DNA of 64,000 bases from Amazonocrinis nigriterrae CENA67 (GTDB lineage Bacteria; Cyanobacteriota; Cyanobacteriia; Cyanobacteriales; Nostocaceae). A model generated the notes under the pieces. That model worked only from the letters and a program-made list of their open reading frames with translations. It ran no database searches and was not told the DNA's origin. Positions 17,969-26,919 of this stretch are shown piece after piece. Within the stretch, counting starts at the first letter, position 1, and every line of letters begins with the position of its first letter. Both the position numbers and the translations under genes were made by a program. The DNA lies in the NCBI RefSeq assembly GCF_016056305.1, contig NZ_JAECZC010000013.1:90717-154716 (forward strand), read 5' to 3'.

Positions 17969-18853
17969 TTAAGAAGCTTTCTGGCGAGTTGCCCAGCGAG
18001 CAATAATACTGGTGATGAGAACCATCAACACCAAAATCAAAGACGCTGCCCAAGCCAGTGATTTCCAATTAGCAAATGGAGAAATCGCAAAGTTATAAAC
18101 CAAGACAGCAAGAGATGCTGTGGGTTTAAATAAGCCATCAGGCCAGAATGTCGAGAAAAGAGCAGTAAATAGTAAAGGAGCAGTTTCTCCAGCTGCTCGT
18201 GCGATCGCTAATGTTGACCCAGTTACAATAGCAGGTAAAGCAGCTGGCAATACCACCTGTGTTACCGTTTGAAAGTTAGTTGCTCCTAAGCCTACAGATG
18301 CTTGTCGCAAATCTTGCGATACCAGTTGTAAAGCCTCGTCAGTAGTTTTGACTATAATAGGCAACATCAAAATCGCTAACGCAAAGCCTCCACCCAATGC
18401 TGAGTAAGAGCCTAAGTTAAGTTTAACTAAGGTTAGAACTACAACCCCATAAGCAAATACCCCTGCAATAATAGAGGGAACTCCGCTCAGGACATTTGTA
18501 GCAAAACGTACTGTTCTCGCTATCTTAGCAGAGCTAAACTCTGTTAAATAAATCGCTGCTATGACACCGAATGGAATACTAATCAGTGAAGCAATTCCCA
18601 CCATTAGCAATGTTCCTAAGATAGCATTACCAAAACCACCTCCTTTTCTCAGGGGTGCGGGTGGTAGCTGGGTAAACACGTCTAAGCTTAAACTGCTAAA
18701 GCCTTGAATCAAAACGTAAGAAAGTACTGCCAGCAAAGGCAAAAGTGCCAATAATCCACAGATGAACGCTACCACGGTCATAACTGTATTAAACAGTGTC
18801 CTGGGCGACATGGGAGCGCGATTCAGACTACTTTCGGGAAAATGGGAAGTCAT
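17969..18853 (-). CDS. pstA: Phosphate ABC transporter permease PstA
   Basis: This 294-residue membrane protein has about six helices. It carries PPAPLRKGGGFGNAILGTLLMV, the permease coupling loop EALQLVSQDLRQASVGLGATNFQTVTQVVLPAALPAIVTG, and ARAAGETAPLLFTA, which together are typical of PstA. It pairs with PstC to form the phosphate channel. It lies 19 bp downstream of pstC, so translation of the two is probably linked. Confidence 0.96.
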   Translation of the reverse strand: MTSHFPESSLNRAPMSPRTLFNTVMTVVAFICGLLALLPLLAVLSYVLIQGFSSLSLDVFTQLPPAPLRKGGGFGNAILGTLLMVGIASLISIPFGVIAAIYLTEFSSAKIARTVRFATNVLSGVPSIIAGVFAYGVVVLTLVKLNLGSYSALGGGFALAILMLPIIVKTTDEALQLVSQDLRQASVGLGATNFQTVTQVVLPAALPAIVTGSTLAIARAAGETAPLLFTALFSTFWPDGLFKPTASLAVLVYNFAISPFANWKSLAWAASLILVLMVLITSIIARWATRQKAS

Positions 18854-18872
18854 AATTTAACTTATAAGTATG

Positions 18873-19823
18873 CTACAGTCGCTTGACTCGGAGAACGATC
18901 AGCTCTGCCATGATATTGACAACAAGCGTTAACACAAATAAAACTAAAGCAGCATACATTAAAGCCGCAACTTGCAGACCACTAGCTTCTGAGAATTGAT
19001 TTGCTAGGAGAGAAGAAATCGTATTGGCTGGTGCTAAAACTGACAAACTAATGTTGTTGGAGTTTCCAATCAACATTGTTACAGCCATTGTTTCTCCCAT
19101 CGCCCGACCAAGGGCCAGCATGACAGCACTAACGATGCCAGAAAAAGCCGCAGGGATGAGAACCTGAAAAATTGTTTCCCAACGAGTTGCTCCTAATCCT
19201 ACAGCTGCTTGACGTAAACTGGAGGGTACAGAAATCAAGGCATCACGAGATATGGCTGTGATAATTGGCAAAGTCATAATCGCCAAAATGACTCCCGCAG
19301 GCAACATTCCCGGGCCTTGGGGAGTTGTACTAAAAATTGGTAACCAGCCAAAATAAGTATTGAGCCATTTCCCCAAATTGGATAATATTGGCACTAAAAC
19401 GAAAAGTCCCCATACACCATAGACAACGCTGGGAATAGCAGCGAGAAGTTCTACTAAAAATACCAGTACTAGCCGCACCTTGGCAGGAAGAAAATTCTCA
19501 CTCAATAAAACAGCAGTGCCAACACCGATGGGTATAGCTATCAATAAACCAATGAAAGAACTGACTAAAGTTCCGTAAACTTGAGGTAGCACTCCGTAGT
19601 CGTTCTTGACCGGATTCCAAGTGCTATTAGCTAAAAAGCCCAAACCAAATTGTTGAATAGCAGGCCAGGCATCACGAGTCACCTGTAAGGCTATCCATAA
19701 TAAAGTGGCGGCAACTGCCAATGCAAAAATCCGAGTTAGCCAAATAAAGCTTCGATCTAGCGACTTTTCTACTTCTGAGCGATTTTTAATTGCTGATTGC
19801 AAATTCTGAGAATTTGTAGCCAT
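18873..19823 (-). CDS. pstC: Phosphate ABC transporter permease PstC
   Basis: This 316-residue permease has a first helix at about residues 26-47 and the PstC hallmark segments FLANSTWNPVKNDYGVLPQVYGTL, VELLAAIPSVVYGVWGLFVLVP and SVPSSLRQAAVGLGATRWETIFQVLIPAA, then ALGRAMGETMAVTMLIGN. It forms the inner-membrane phosphate channel with PstA. A 193-bp gap separates it from pstS, which may allow a higher level of the binding protein. Confidence 0.96.
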   Translation of the reverse strand: MATNSQNLQSAIKNRSEVEKSLDRSFIWLTRIFALAVAATLLWIALQVTRDAWPAIQQFGLGFLANSTWNPVKNDYGVLPQVYGTLVSSFIGLLIAIPIGVGTAVLLSENFLPAKVRLVLVFLVELLAAIPSVVYGVWGLFVLVPILSNLGKWLNTYFGWLPIFSTTPQGPGMLPAGVILAIMTLPIITAISRDALISVPSSLRQAAVGLGATRWETIFQVLIPAAFSGIVSAVMLALGRAMGETMAVTMLIGNSNNISLSVLAPANTISSLLANQFSEASGLQVAALMYAALVLFVLTLVVNIMAELIVLRVKRL

Positions 19824-20016
19824 GACTACTGACTTTGATTATTAAATCAGAAAAAAATGTGAGAAGGAACCAGATTCGTGAAGTTGTCGCTGCATCATTT
19901 TTTCAATCTGAGACATCAGTACATCAGGATTGATACTTAGATAATGCATAACTCAATCTACTGCTGACTATAGATGTCTCATGATTTGACTCAAAGTTAT
20001 TGACTCTTCCTTTATA

Positions 20017-21201
20017 CTATTTGCTGGCGCTGTTTCCGCTGCCACTGACAGCAATTTTATACTCTGGGCTAATCTGATCAGCAGCCGCAGCCACTTTTGT
20101 AATCACATTTTGGGGTAGAGGAACATACCCTAGTTCTGGAGCAATTTTTTGACCTTCAGTCAAGGCGTACTCAATTATGGCTTCCATAGCCTTAGCTTTT
20201 GCGGCATCAGGATATTTTTTATATGCCAAAATCCATGAGTAGCTGACAATGGGATAGGATTCTGCACCTTCAGGATCGGCAATAAAAGCGCGGAGATTGT
20301 CTGGAAGCACCACTGCTTCTAATGTTTTAGCGGCTGACTGGTCGTTATCTACAACAAATTTGCCTGCTTTATTTTCCAAAGCAGCAAACTTGATGTTATT
20401 TTGTTTAGCGTAACTATACTCAATGTAGCCAATAGAACCTTGGGTTTGTTGAATTTGCGCGGTTACCCCTTCATTGCCTTTACCACCAACTCCCACGGGC
20501 CAGTTGACAGTCTTGCCTTCTCCAACTTTGGTCTTCCACTCTGGACTGATAGCACTAAGATGTTTTGTAAACACACCTGTAGTTCCACTACCATCAGAAC
20601 GATGCACAACTGTAATAGGCTGATTGGGTAACTTGGCGCCTGGGTTAGCAGCAGTAATTTTTGGATCGTTCCAGGTCTTGATTTTGCCCAGTAAAATATC
20701 AGTGTAAACTGCCCGTGGTAGCTTCAATTCTGGAACATCTGGCAAGTTGTAAGCTAGGACAATACTACCAGCTGTCACTGGCAACAAAAGTACGCCCTTA
20801 TCTTGTGGCACCTTCTGAATTTCCTCGTCCTTCATGGCAACATCGCTGGCACCAAAATCTACAGTACCTTTGATAAATTGCTCAACTCCAGCACCGCTTC
20901 CAACTGATTGATAGTTAACTTGCAGGTTGGGATATTTTTTGTTCAAATCAGTGAACCAACTTGCATAAAGTGGCGCTGGGAAAGAAGCACCCGCCCCAGT
21001 TAATGTTAAATTTCCACCAATATCTAACTTAGCTGGACTTGAAGCTGTAGCATCTTTAGCTGTACCAGAAGCTCCATCTTTAGTACCAGTGTCATTAGTG
21101 GCTTGCTGTCCACCACAAGCAGCTAAACTGAGTGTCAGTGCAAACACTGTTAAAGAAGCAGTGAAACGGTGATTTTTGGTTACATTTAAATGTGAAAGCA
21201 T
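20017..21201 (-). CDS. pstS: Phosphate ABC transporter substrate-binding protein
   Basis: This is a lipoprotein of about 394 residues: the signal ends in LTLSLAAC, giving a lipidated Cys near residue 29. A Ser/Thr/Ala linker follows, then the phosphate-binding fold with LTGAGASFPAPLYASWF, QSVGSGAGVEQFIKGTVDFGASD and VHRSDGSGTTGVFTKHLS, the loops that hold phosphate. It binds phosphate in the periplasm and delivers it to PstCA. I take the ATG at 21201 rather than a TTG three codons upstream. The Pho box upstream indicates control by phosphate starvation. Confidence 0.96.
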   Translation of the reverse strand: MLSHLNVTKNHRFTASLTVFALTLSLAACGGQQATNDTGTKDGASGTAKDATASSPAKLDIGGNLTLTGAGASFPAPLYASWFTDLNKKYPNLQVNYQSVGSGAGVEQFIKGTVDFGASDVAMKDEEIQKVPQDKGVLLLPVTAGSIVLAYNLPDVPELKLPRAVYTDILLGKIKTWNDPKITAANPGAKLPNQPITVVHRSDGSGTTGVFTKHLSAISPEWKTKVGEGKTVNWPVGVGGKGNEGVTAQIQQTQGSIGYIEYSYAKQNNIKFAALENKAGKFVVDNDQSAAKTLEAVVLPDNLRAFIADPEGAESYPIVSYSWILAYKKYPDAAKAKAMEAIIEYALTEGQKIAPELGYVPLPQNVITKVAAAADQISPEYKIAVSGSGNSASK

Positions 21202-21266
21202 CGCTGTCAATTTTTACTAAATTTCCAGGGGAGCGCTTTTAAGATACCTCTAAAGAACAGAGATTA

Positions 21267-21285
21267 AGGTAAACGCAAGGTTAAC
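21267..21285 (-). promoter_or_regulatory. Pho box upstream of pstS
   Basis: On the minus strand two direct octamers, GTTAACCT and GTTTACCT, are separated by 3 bp (11-bp period). They match the cyanobacterial PhoB/SphR consensus PyTTAAPyPyT/A repeats. They lie 66 to 84 bp upstream of the pstS start codon. A third repeat is not recognisable. Confidence 0.7.
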
Positions 21286-22139
21286 AAACCGAAAAAATCA
21301 TATTTTTTTTAGATAAATCTCAAAAATTTTGTTTTTCTTTTTTGGATAAAATTTATACCTAATTGTATAAAAGCAAGTAGTGACTAGTACTTATAATTTA
21401 TATTTACAAAACTTGACTGCTTGTGTAGCTAGATGACTCTAGTCAACAAGAAGGGTGTGGGGGGTTGGTGTCGGGTGTAGGGAAAATTAGTGTTTGCTCT
21501 GTTCCCACCACTCATAAAAGACAGCCCTACTGGTGACGCTCCTGTGTCGCTGCCGAACCCGAAGGGGGAGACCCCAAGATCGCACTGGCTCACCAGATCA
21601 AAGATTGTGGCGTTTACTCTGTACCCAGTTGGCTGCGCTGACTTTTCACGGTGTGTGGAAAAAAGTGAGGGTATGGGGAAACCCTTGGAGTGCAGCTGGC
21701 TCCCTTACACCCTAGTTTTGACCATAAAAAATATGTATATGGGTAACAAAATATGGTACTCTAGATAGATTATGATTTTGAAATATACAGTGATCGCAAT
21801 TTCCTCAGCAGCCGAAAAGCCAATAGCTAGAACGACTAGTTGATGAAACTATTAGTAATGATCAATAAAACCATCAAACCAGAGTGGCTCAACTTAACAG
21901 GAGCGATCATCTAAAAGACAATTCCAAATAACATACAGAAAGCTTTGCCGCCAACACAGTCAAGAGACTGAGGTTGTTACAAATTTTACTATATGACTTA
22001 AACATTAATTTATTTGCCACAAACATAGACTATTCCTAAGTCAAGAGAAAAAGAATTATAAATAAAACTGACGCAAGGGCACACTAAATTACAAGTTGCT
22101 GTTGCTTTTCACTTTTGCCTTTTCATCTTTGCCTAATAA
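21286..22139. other. Long intergenic region with GC-rich repeat block
   Basis: This region of about 850 bp lies between divergent pstS and bioY. It contains a GC-rich block at about 21530-21715 (GAAGGGGGAGACCCCAAGA, GGGGAAACCCTTGG) resembling other repeat blocks of this window; frames there are artefacts of the repeat. The rest is AT-rich, with an ACTGACGCAAGG motif at about 22069 like the end of the 1841 element. Confidence 0.45.
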
Positions 22140-22727
22140 ATGTTTGCTGCTTCCAATCAATTACTATGGTCTATGATTGGCTTACTCCTAACAATGGGTG
22201 GCACATTGCTAGAAGCTCATGGTGTAACTTTGCCTTGGAGTTGGAGTCAGCATGGAATTCAGACTTATTCTTTAGGTGTCAGCTGTCAAGTTGGTGCAGT
22301 ATTACTGGTGGGTTGTTTAGGAGGCAAAAATGCAGGCGCATTGTCACAAATTGCCTATTTAGTCATGGGGTTGACCTTGTTACCTGTTTTTGAGAATGGT
22401 GGGGGTATTGGTTATGTGAAGTTATCTCAATTTGGGTATCTGCTAGGCTTTATACCCGGTGCATGGATTTGTGGCTTAATTGCCTTTAAAGCTAGACCCA
22501 GACTGGAAAGTCTTGCCTTTAGTTGTGTTTGTGGTTTAATAACCATCCACTTGTGTGGTATTGCTTATCTGATGATTAGTTATTTATTTCAGTGGAAAGG
22601 TACAGAAAATTTACCATTAATCCAAGCGATCGTTACATACTCCTGGTTTTTAGTACCGGGCCAACTGAGTGTAGTCTGTGCCGTTACTGTAATAGCATAT
22701 GTATTACGTCATTTAATGTTTTACTAG
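22140..22727 (+). CDS. bioY: Biotin transporter BioY
   Basis: This 195-residue protein has about six membrane helices and the BioY patterns: LLLTMGGTLLEAHGVTLPWSW, VGCLGGKNAGALSQIAYLVMGLTLLPVFENGGGIGY and GFIPGAWICGLIAF. BioY is the substrate-binding component of an energy-coupling-factor transporter for biotin; no ECF ATPase gene is near. It lies 87 bp upstream of lspA on the same strand, with a short-repeat tract between. Start is the ATG at 22140. Confidence 0.85.
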   Translation: MFAASNQLLWSMIGLLLTMGGTLLEAHGVTLPWSWSQHGIQTYSLGVSCQVGAVLLVGCLGGKNAGALSQIAYLVMGLTLLPVFENGGGIGYVKLSQFGYLLGFIPGAWICGLIAFKARPRLESLAFSCVCGLITIHLCGIAYLMISYLFQWKGTENLPLIQAIVTYSWFLVPGQLSVVCAVTVIAYVLRHLMFY

Positions 22728-22728
22728 T

Positions 22729-22806
22729 AAGTTGTCAGTTGTCAGTTGTCAGTTGTCAGTTATCAGTTGTCAGTTGCTATTGACTATTGACCATTGACTA
22801 TTGACT
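22729..22806. repeat. TCAGTTG heptamer tract
   Basis: Six or so copies of TCAGTTG/TCAGTTA are followed by TTGACTA/TTGACCA heptamers. They fill the spacer between bioY and lspA. Confidence 0.8.
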
Positions 22807-22814
22807 AATTCACT

Positions 22815-23285
22815 ATGCGCTTAAAAAATCGTCTCTTCTGGATTGCTGCTTTCATTGCTTTTTTCTTAGACCAACTCACAAAATACTGGGTGGTGCAAAC
22901 CTTTACCAAGGGACAAACACTACCACTTTTGCCAGATATATTCCACATTACCTACGTAACTAACACTGGCGCAGCTTTTAGTCTGTTAAGTGGAAAAGTA
23001 GAGTGGTTGCGTTGGCTATCTTTGGGAGTAAGTTTGGTATTAATAGGACTTGCATCGTTTGGCCCAGTCTTAAACCGTTGGGATCAATTAGGCTATGGCT
23101 TCATTTTAGGCGGAGCGTTAGGTAATGGCATCGATCGCTTTGTTTTAGGCTATGTTGTTGATTTTCTTGATTTTCGATTGATTAATTTTGCTGTGTTTAA
23201 TATTGCAGATTCCTTTATCAGTATCGGTATTGTTTGTTTACTAATTGGTTCTTTACAAAAAACCCCAACTACAAATCACAGGTAG
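22815..23285 (+). CDS. lspA: Lipoprotein signal peptidase
   Basis: This 156-residue membrane aspartyl protease cleaves prolipoprotein signal peptides after lipidation. It has four helices, the N-terminal FFLDQLTKYWV, the VTNTGAAFSLLS segment, and the two catalytic aspartates in GNGIDRF and FNIADSFI. Substrates such as PstS and the DUF3153 protein occur in this window. It probably shares a transcript with bioY and is ended by the strong hairpin at 23370. Confidence 0.95.
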   Translation: MRLKNRLFWIAAFIAFFLDQLTKYWVVQTFTKGQTLPLLPDIFHITYVTNTGAAFSLLSGKVEWLRWLSLGVSLVLIGLASFGPVLNRWDQLGYGFILGGALGNGIDRFVLGYVVDFLDFRLINFAVFNIADSFISIGIVCLLIGSLQKTPTTNHR

Positions 23286-23369
23286 CTTTACTCGTTTTAC
23301 ACCTACTCAAATACTCATTTTAGGGAAGTAGAGAGTAGAGAGTAGGTTTATCAAATTAACCTTAAACTT

Positions 23370-23416
23370 TAAAACCCTTTCTTTGTCTTGCTATATAAGG
23401 CAAAGAAAGGGTTTTA
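23370..23416. terminator. Strong bidirectional terminator between lspA and the repeat-protein gene
   Basis: A perfect 16-bp stem (left arm TAAAACCCTTTCTTTG, right arm its complement) encloses a 15-base loop. The A/T ends give a T-run on both strands. It lies between convergent genes. Confidence 0.85.
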
Positions 23417-23488
23417 GCAATTTATCTGGAAGATACCCAGATGCACCGATTATTATTTATGGCAAATGAGCATCAGAAGATGCCTTAA

Positions 23489-24160
23489 TTAATTGCCTGT
23501 AGTGGGAGTTTTTGGCAAACCAGAGTCTGGGACAGTGCTAGGAGAACTTGTACCTGGTTCTTTAGTACTGCCAGGTGTAGGCTCAGGTGATGTTGAGCTT
23601 CCTGGTGCTGGGGTTATATTGGTAGGAGTTGTAGGTTCAGTAGAGCTTCCTGGTGCTGGGGTTATATTGCTAGGAGTTGTAGGTTCAGTAGAGCTTCCTG
23701 GTGCTGGGGTTATATTGCCAGGAGTTGTAGGTTCAGTAGAGCTTCCTGGTGCTGGGGTTGTGTTAGTAGGACTGCTAGGTTCAGTAGAGCTTCCTGGTGC
23801 TGGGGTTGTGTTAGTAGGACTGCCAGGCCCAGGTGTTGTGATATTTTCTGGTGTAGTGCTAGTGTCAGGAGTAGTGCCACTATTAGAAGGCGAGGTTGCT
23901 GGTACTGTAGTACTGCCAGGGGTGCTGGGAGTGACTGCTGTACCACCCGGACAACTCGAATTTAGGGGAAAACGCTCACACAGAATTTTAAATGCATCTG
24001 GTGACAGATTGTATTTGTTGACTGAATTCCCCGTTGTTGGACTCGTAGATGAGTCACTAGATTGCGCTATCTGGGATTTACTGGACTGAGCAACAGCAAC
24101 AGTGGTAGTGAGTGCCAAAGTTAGAGCTGTACCAATCAAAGTCAGAGATTTTCCCTTCAT
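23489..24160 (-). CDS. Secreted Pro/Thr/Ser-rich repeat protein
   Basis: This 223-residue protein has a signal peptide (LTLIGTALTLALTTTVAVAQ). A short conserved segment follows (YNLSPDAFKILCERFPLNSSCPGG, with two Cys that may form a disulfide), then a low-complexity tail. The tail holds about five 16-residue repeats of the TNTTPAPGSSTEPTTP type encoded by exact 48-bp units. Such tails are probably extended, possibly glycosylated, cell-wall or sheath linkers; this is inference. No homologous domain was recognised. It converges on lspA. Confidence 0.7.
   Translation of the reverse strand: MKGKSLTLIGTALTLALTTTVAVAQSSKSQIAQSSDSSTSPTTGNSVNKYNLSPDAFKILCERFPLNSSCPGGTAVTPSTPGSTTVPATSPSNSGTTPDTSTTPENITTPGPGSPTNTTPAPGSSTEPSSPTNTTPAPGSSTEPTTPGNITPAPGSSTEPTTPSNITPAPGSSTEPTTPTNITPAPGSSTSPEPTPGSTKEPGTSSPSTVPDSGLPKTPTTGN
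23595..23834. repeat. 48-bp coding tandem repeat, five units
   Basis: The motif GAGCTTCCTGGTGCTGGGGTT recurs at 23595, 23643, 23691, 23739 and 23787, exactly every 48 bp. Each unit encodes 16 residues on the minus strand. Units are near-identical, which implies recent expansion or homogenisation. Confidence 0.9.
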
Positions 24161-24580
24161 TCTGAATTAACCTCAACGGAAACGGAACTCTCCGCTCATT
24201 AAACCAGACAATAGTTCTGAGAAAATCTTCCTAAATGAGGATGTTTAGTGTTGCTTCTAAAGGCGCAGATATGTTAAAGCGGTAGGTTCGAGTTTGGAGA
24301 AATACAAAAATCAAAGTACTTGCTGTTGTTACTCAACAAAGTAATGGTAGATAAAATAACTATTACACTGTAAGGATTAGAATTTTAATTTATGTAAAAA
24401 AGTAACCAGTATAAAGGAGTAAATTCACTTATCTTAGATATTTTTGTTGTTAAGATTGAATCGACAATAAATCAGTACAACAAATTTATGCTTTAGCTTA
24501 TGAGTAAAATGATGAAAGACCTGTATTAAGATAGCCATTTACTCGATTCTTGACTAAATTAATTGTGATGTGAATAGCCG
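24161..24580. other. Divergent promoter region of the repeat protein and the PBP gene
   Basis: These 420 bp of AT-rich sequence lie between divergent genes and presumably contain both promoters. No specific operator or RNA was identified. Confidence 0.4.
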
Positions 24581-26851
24581 ATGAGTTCTCCCCAACCCCC
24601 TCACAAGCCACAAACTTTACTTGGTCAACTGACTCAAGCAGTACATACAATTCAAGCTAGGGTTGACTTTTCCAAGCTGGCGCTCAAGCCTAATGCCAAA
24701 GTACCAGAAATCTGGGTGCAGGATGCGGGGGCGGACAAAGCGGAAGTATATCCACTGTTGGGCGATCGCTATGTGCTAGGTCGCAGTTCTAAATCCAGCG
24801 ATATAGTTATTCGCAACCCAGTTGTCAGTCAAATTCACCTGTCGCTGTCGCGAGATTCTACCCAGCGCACCCCTGTTTTCATCATCAAAGATGAAAACTC
24901 TACTAATGGAATTTATCGTGGCAAGCGACGGATCACTTCCTTAGAACTGCGTCATGGTGATATTCTCACCTTGGGGCCACCAGAACTTGCCGCTTCAGTA
25001 CGACTGCAATACGTAGATCCACCCCCATGGTATGTTAAAGCTACGACTTGGGCTGGTTACGGTGTTGGAGGTGTCAGCGCCCTTTTAGCATTGGTAATTG
25101 GCGTCGAATGGCTAAAATTTTCTGTCACGCCCCTCCCTACAGCCACTCGCGCCCCGGTAGTTGTTTATGCCCGTGATGGCAGCACCCCACTGCGTGAACC
25201 TCGAACTACTGCTCACGTCGATATGAAACGTTTACAGGACTTTGGCCCTTATTTGCCCACAGCAGTGGTAGCCTCAGAGGATAGTCGCTACTATTGGCAC
25301 TTTGGCGTTGATCCATTGGGGATTTTGCGAGCCGTGCTGATCAACAGCCGCAGTGGAGATGTACAGCAAGGAGCCAGCACTGTCACCCAGCAAGTAGCCC
25401 GGAGTTTGTTCCGCGATTATGTTGGTTCTCAAGACTCCCTAGGAAGGAAATTGCGAGAGGCAATAGTTTCTTTGAAGCTAGAAACTTTTTACAGCAAAGA
25501 TGAAATTTTGCTGACTTACTTAAATCGTGTGTTTTTAGGTGCAGACACCTCCGGGTTTGAGGATGCTGCACAGTATTATTTTGGCAAGTCAGCTAAAGAA
25601 TTAACTCTCTCGGAAGCTGCAACTTTAGTGGGAATTTTACCCGCTCCTAATGCTTTTAATTTTTGTGGGGATAGCCCCAACAAACTCGAAGCTGCTGAAT
25701 ACCGCAATCGCGTGATTAAGCGAATGCTGGAGATGGGTAAAATTAAACCAGAGGAAGCAAATCGAGCCAGGCGTTCAACTATCCAAATCAACCCGAAAGT
25801 TTGCGAACAACAAGCTAAGACAATTGCTCCTTACTTGTATGGTTATGTATTCCAAGAATTGGAATCAATTTTGGGGGCAGGAGCAGCAAGAGAAGGCAAC
25901 TATATCATTGAAACTCAGCTAGATCCGTCAATTCAATCTCAAGCAGAATCAGCATTGCGTAATTCTGTGAACAACGCTGGTTCAAGTTTTGATTTTTCTA
26001 CTGGAGCGATGGTTACCCTTGACTCCAAAACAGGCGGTATTCTGGCGATGGTAGGTGGAACTGATTATAAAAAAAGTCAGTTCAATCGCGCTGTCCAAGC
26101 CCAAAGACAACCCGGTTCTACCTTCAAAATCTTTGCTTATACTGCTGCTATTGAGCAGGGAATTCCAGCATCTAAAAGTTATTCTTGTGATGCTCTTCGT
26201 TGGCAAGGTTTCACCTACAAACCCTGTCGTGCTGGTGCTGGTGTGAGTTTAGATATTGCTACAGGACTTGCTCTTTCGGAAAACCCCATTGCTTTGCGGG
26301 TTGCTAAGGAAATAGGGTTAAATAAAGTGGTGGCAATGGCACAACGTTTGGGAATCAAATCTTCCCTCGATCCGGTTCCTGGTTTGGTGCTGGGTCAAAG
26401 CGTAGTTAATGTTTTGGAAATGACTGGTGCTTTTGGTGCCATTGGTAATCGTGGAGTGTGGAACCCTCCCCATGCCATTAGCCGAATTCTAGATAGTAGT
26501 GATTGTAGCGATCGCAACGATTTAAAAACTTGCCGTGTCATCTATTCCTTTGACCAAGATCCAAACGCTAACAAGCGAGTTTTGTCAACTGGTGTAGCGG
26601 ACGAGATGACTAGTTTGATGCGGGGAGTAGTAAGCAGAGGTACAGGTCGCAGTGCTGCCATTGGACTAGGAGAAGCCGGTAAAACTGGCACGACGAATAA
26701 CAACGTTGACCTATGGTTCATTGGCTTCATTCCCAGTCGGCAACTTGTAACTGGAATTTGGCTAGGAAATGACAATAACTCCCCAACATCCGGTAGTAGT
26801 GCCCAAGCAGCTCAACTGTGGGGGAATTACATGGGAAGAATCACACGATAA
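24581..26851 (+). CDS. FHA-fused class A penicillin-binding protein
   Basis: This 756-residue protein has four parts. An FHA domain at about 60-125 carries YVLGRSSKSSDIVI, S88-Q-I-H and NSTNG. A membrane helix lies at about 158-178. A GT51 transglycosylase follows with catalytic E233 in ASEDSRYYWHFG and GASTVTQQVAR. The transpeptidase has S513-T-F-K516, SEN at 565-567 and K700-T-G. It polymerises and cross-links peptidoglycan outside the membrane, while the FHA domain should bind phosphothreonine in the cytoplasm. This fusion is a known cyanobacterial arrangement. It converges on the DUF4335 gene. Confidence 0.93.
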   Translation: MSSPQPPHKPQTLLGQLTQAVHTIQARVDFSKLALKPNAKVPEIWVQDAGADKAEVYPLLGDRYVLGRSSKSSDIVIRNPVVSQIHLSLSRDSTQRTPVFIIKDENSTNGIYRGKRRITSLELRHGDILTLGPPELAASVRLQYVDPPPWYVKATTWAGYGVGGVSALLALVIGVEWLKFSVTPLPTATRAPVVVYARDGSTPLREPRTTAHVDMKRLQDFGPYLPTAVVASEDSRYYWHFGVDPLGILRAVLINSRSGDVQQGASTVTQQVARSLFRDYVGSQDSLGRKLREAIVSLKLETFYSKDEILLTYLNRVFLGADTSGFEDAAQYYFGKSAKELTLSEAATLVGILPAPNAFNFCGDSPNKLEAAEYRNRVIKRMLEMGKIKPEEANRARRSTIQINPKVCEQQAKTIAPYLYGYVFQELESILGAGAAREGNYIIETQLDPSIQSQAESALRNSVNNAGSSFDFSTGAMVTLDSKTGGILAMVGGTDYKKSQFNRAVQAQRQPGSTFKIFAYTAAIEQGIPASKSYSCDALRWQGFTYKPCRAGAGVSLDIATGLALSENPIALRVAKEIGLNKVVAMAQRLGIKSSLDPVPGLVLGQSVVNVLEMTGAFGAIGNRGVWNPPHAISRILDSSDCSDRNDLKTCRVIYSFDQDPNANKRVLSTGVADEMTSLMRGVVSRGTGRSAAIGLGEAGKTGTTNNNVDLWFIGFIPSRQLVTGIWLGNDNNSPTSGSSAQAAQLWGNYMGRITR

Positions 26852-26919
26852 ATTCGTAATTCGTAATTCGTAATTCATAATTCAGTAATTACGAATTACG
26901 AATTAGTAATTATGAATTA
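26852..26919. terminator. AATTCGT repeat hairpin between convergent genes
   Basis: Three TAATTCG heptamers face complementary ACGAATT units, giving a long AT-rich inverted repeat that fills the spacer. A terminator role on both strands is plausible. Confidence 0.5.

Noticed and set aside
21490..21768. 92-codon and overlapping open frames
   Set aside because: Both frames lie in a repeat block similar to others in the window; there is no ribosome site or protein-like pattern.
23595..23834. Regular 48-bp repeats that could suggest a CRISPR array
   Set aside because: The units are contiguous with no unique spacers and encode in-frame repeats of a secreted protein.
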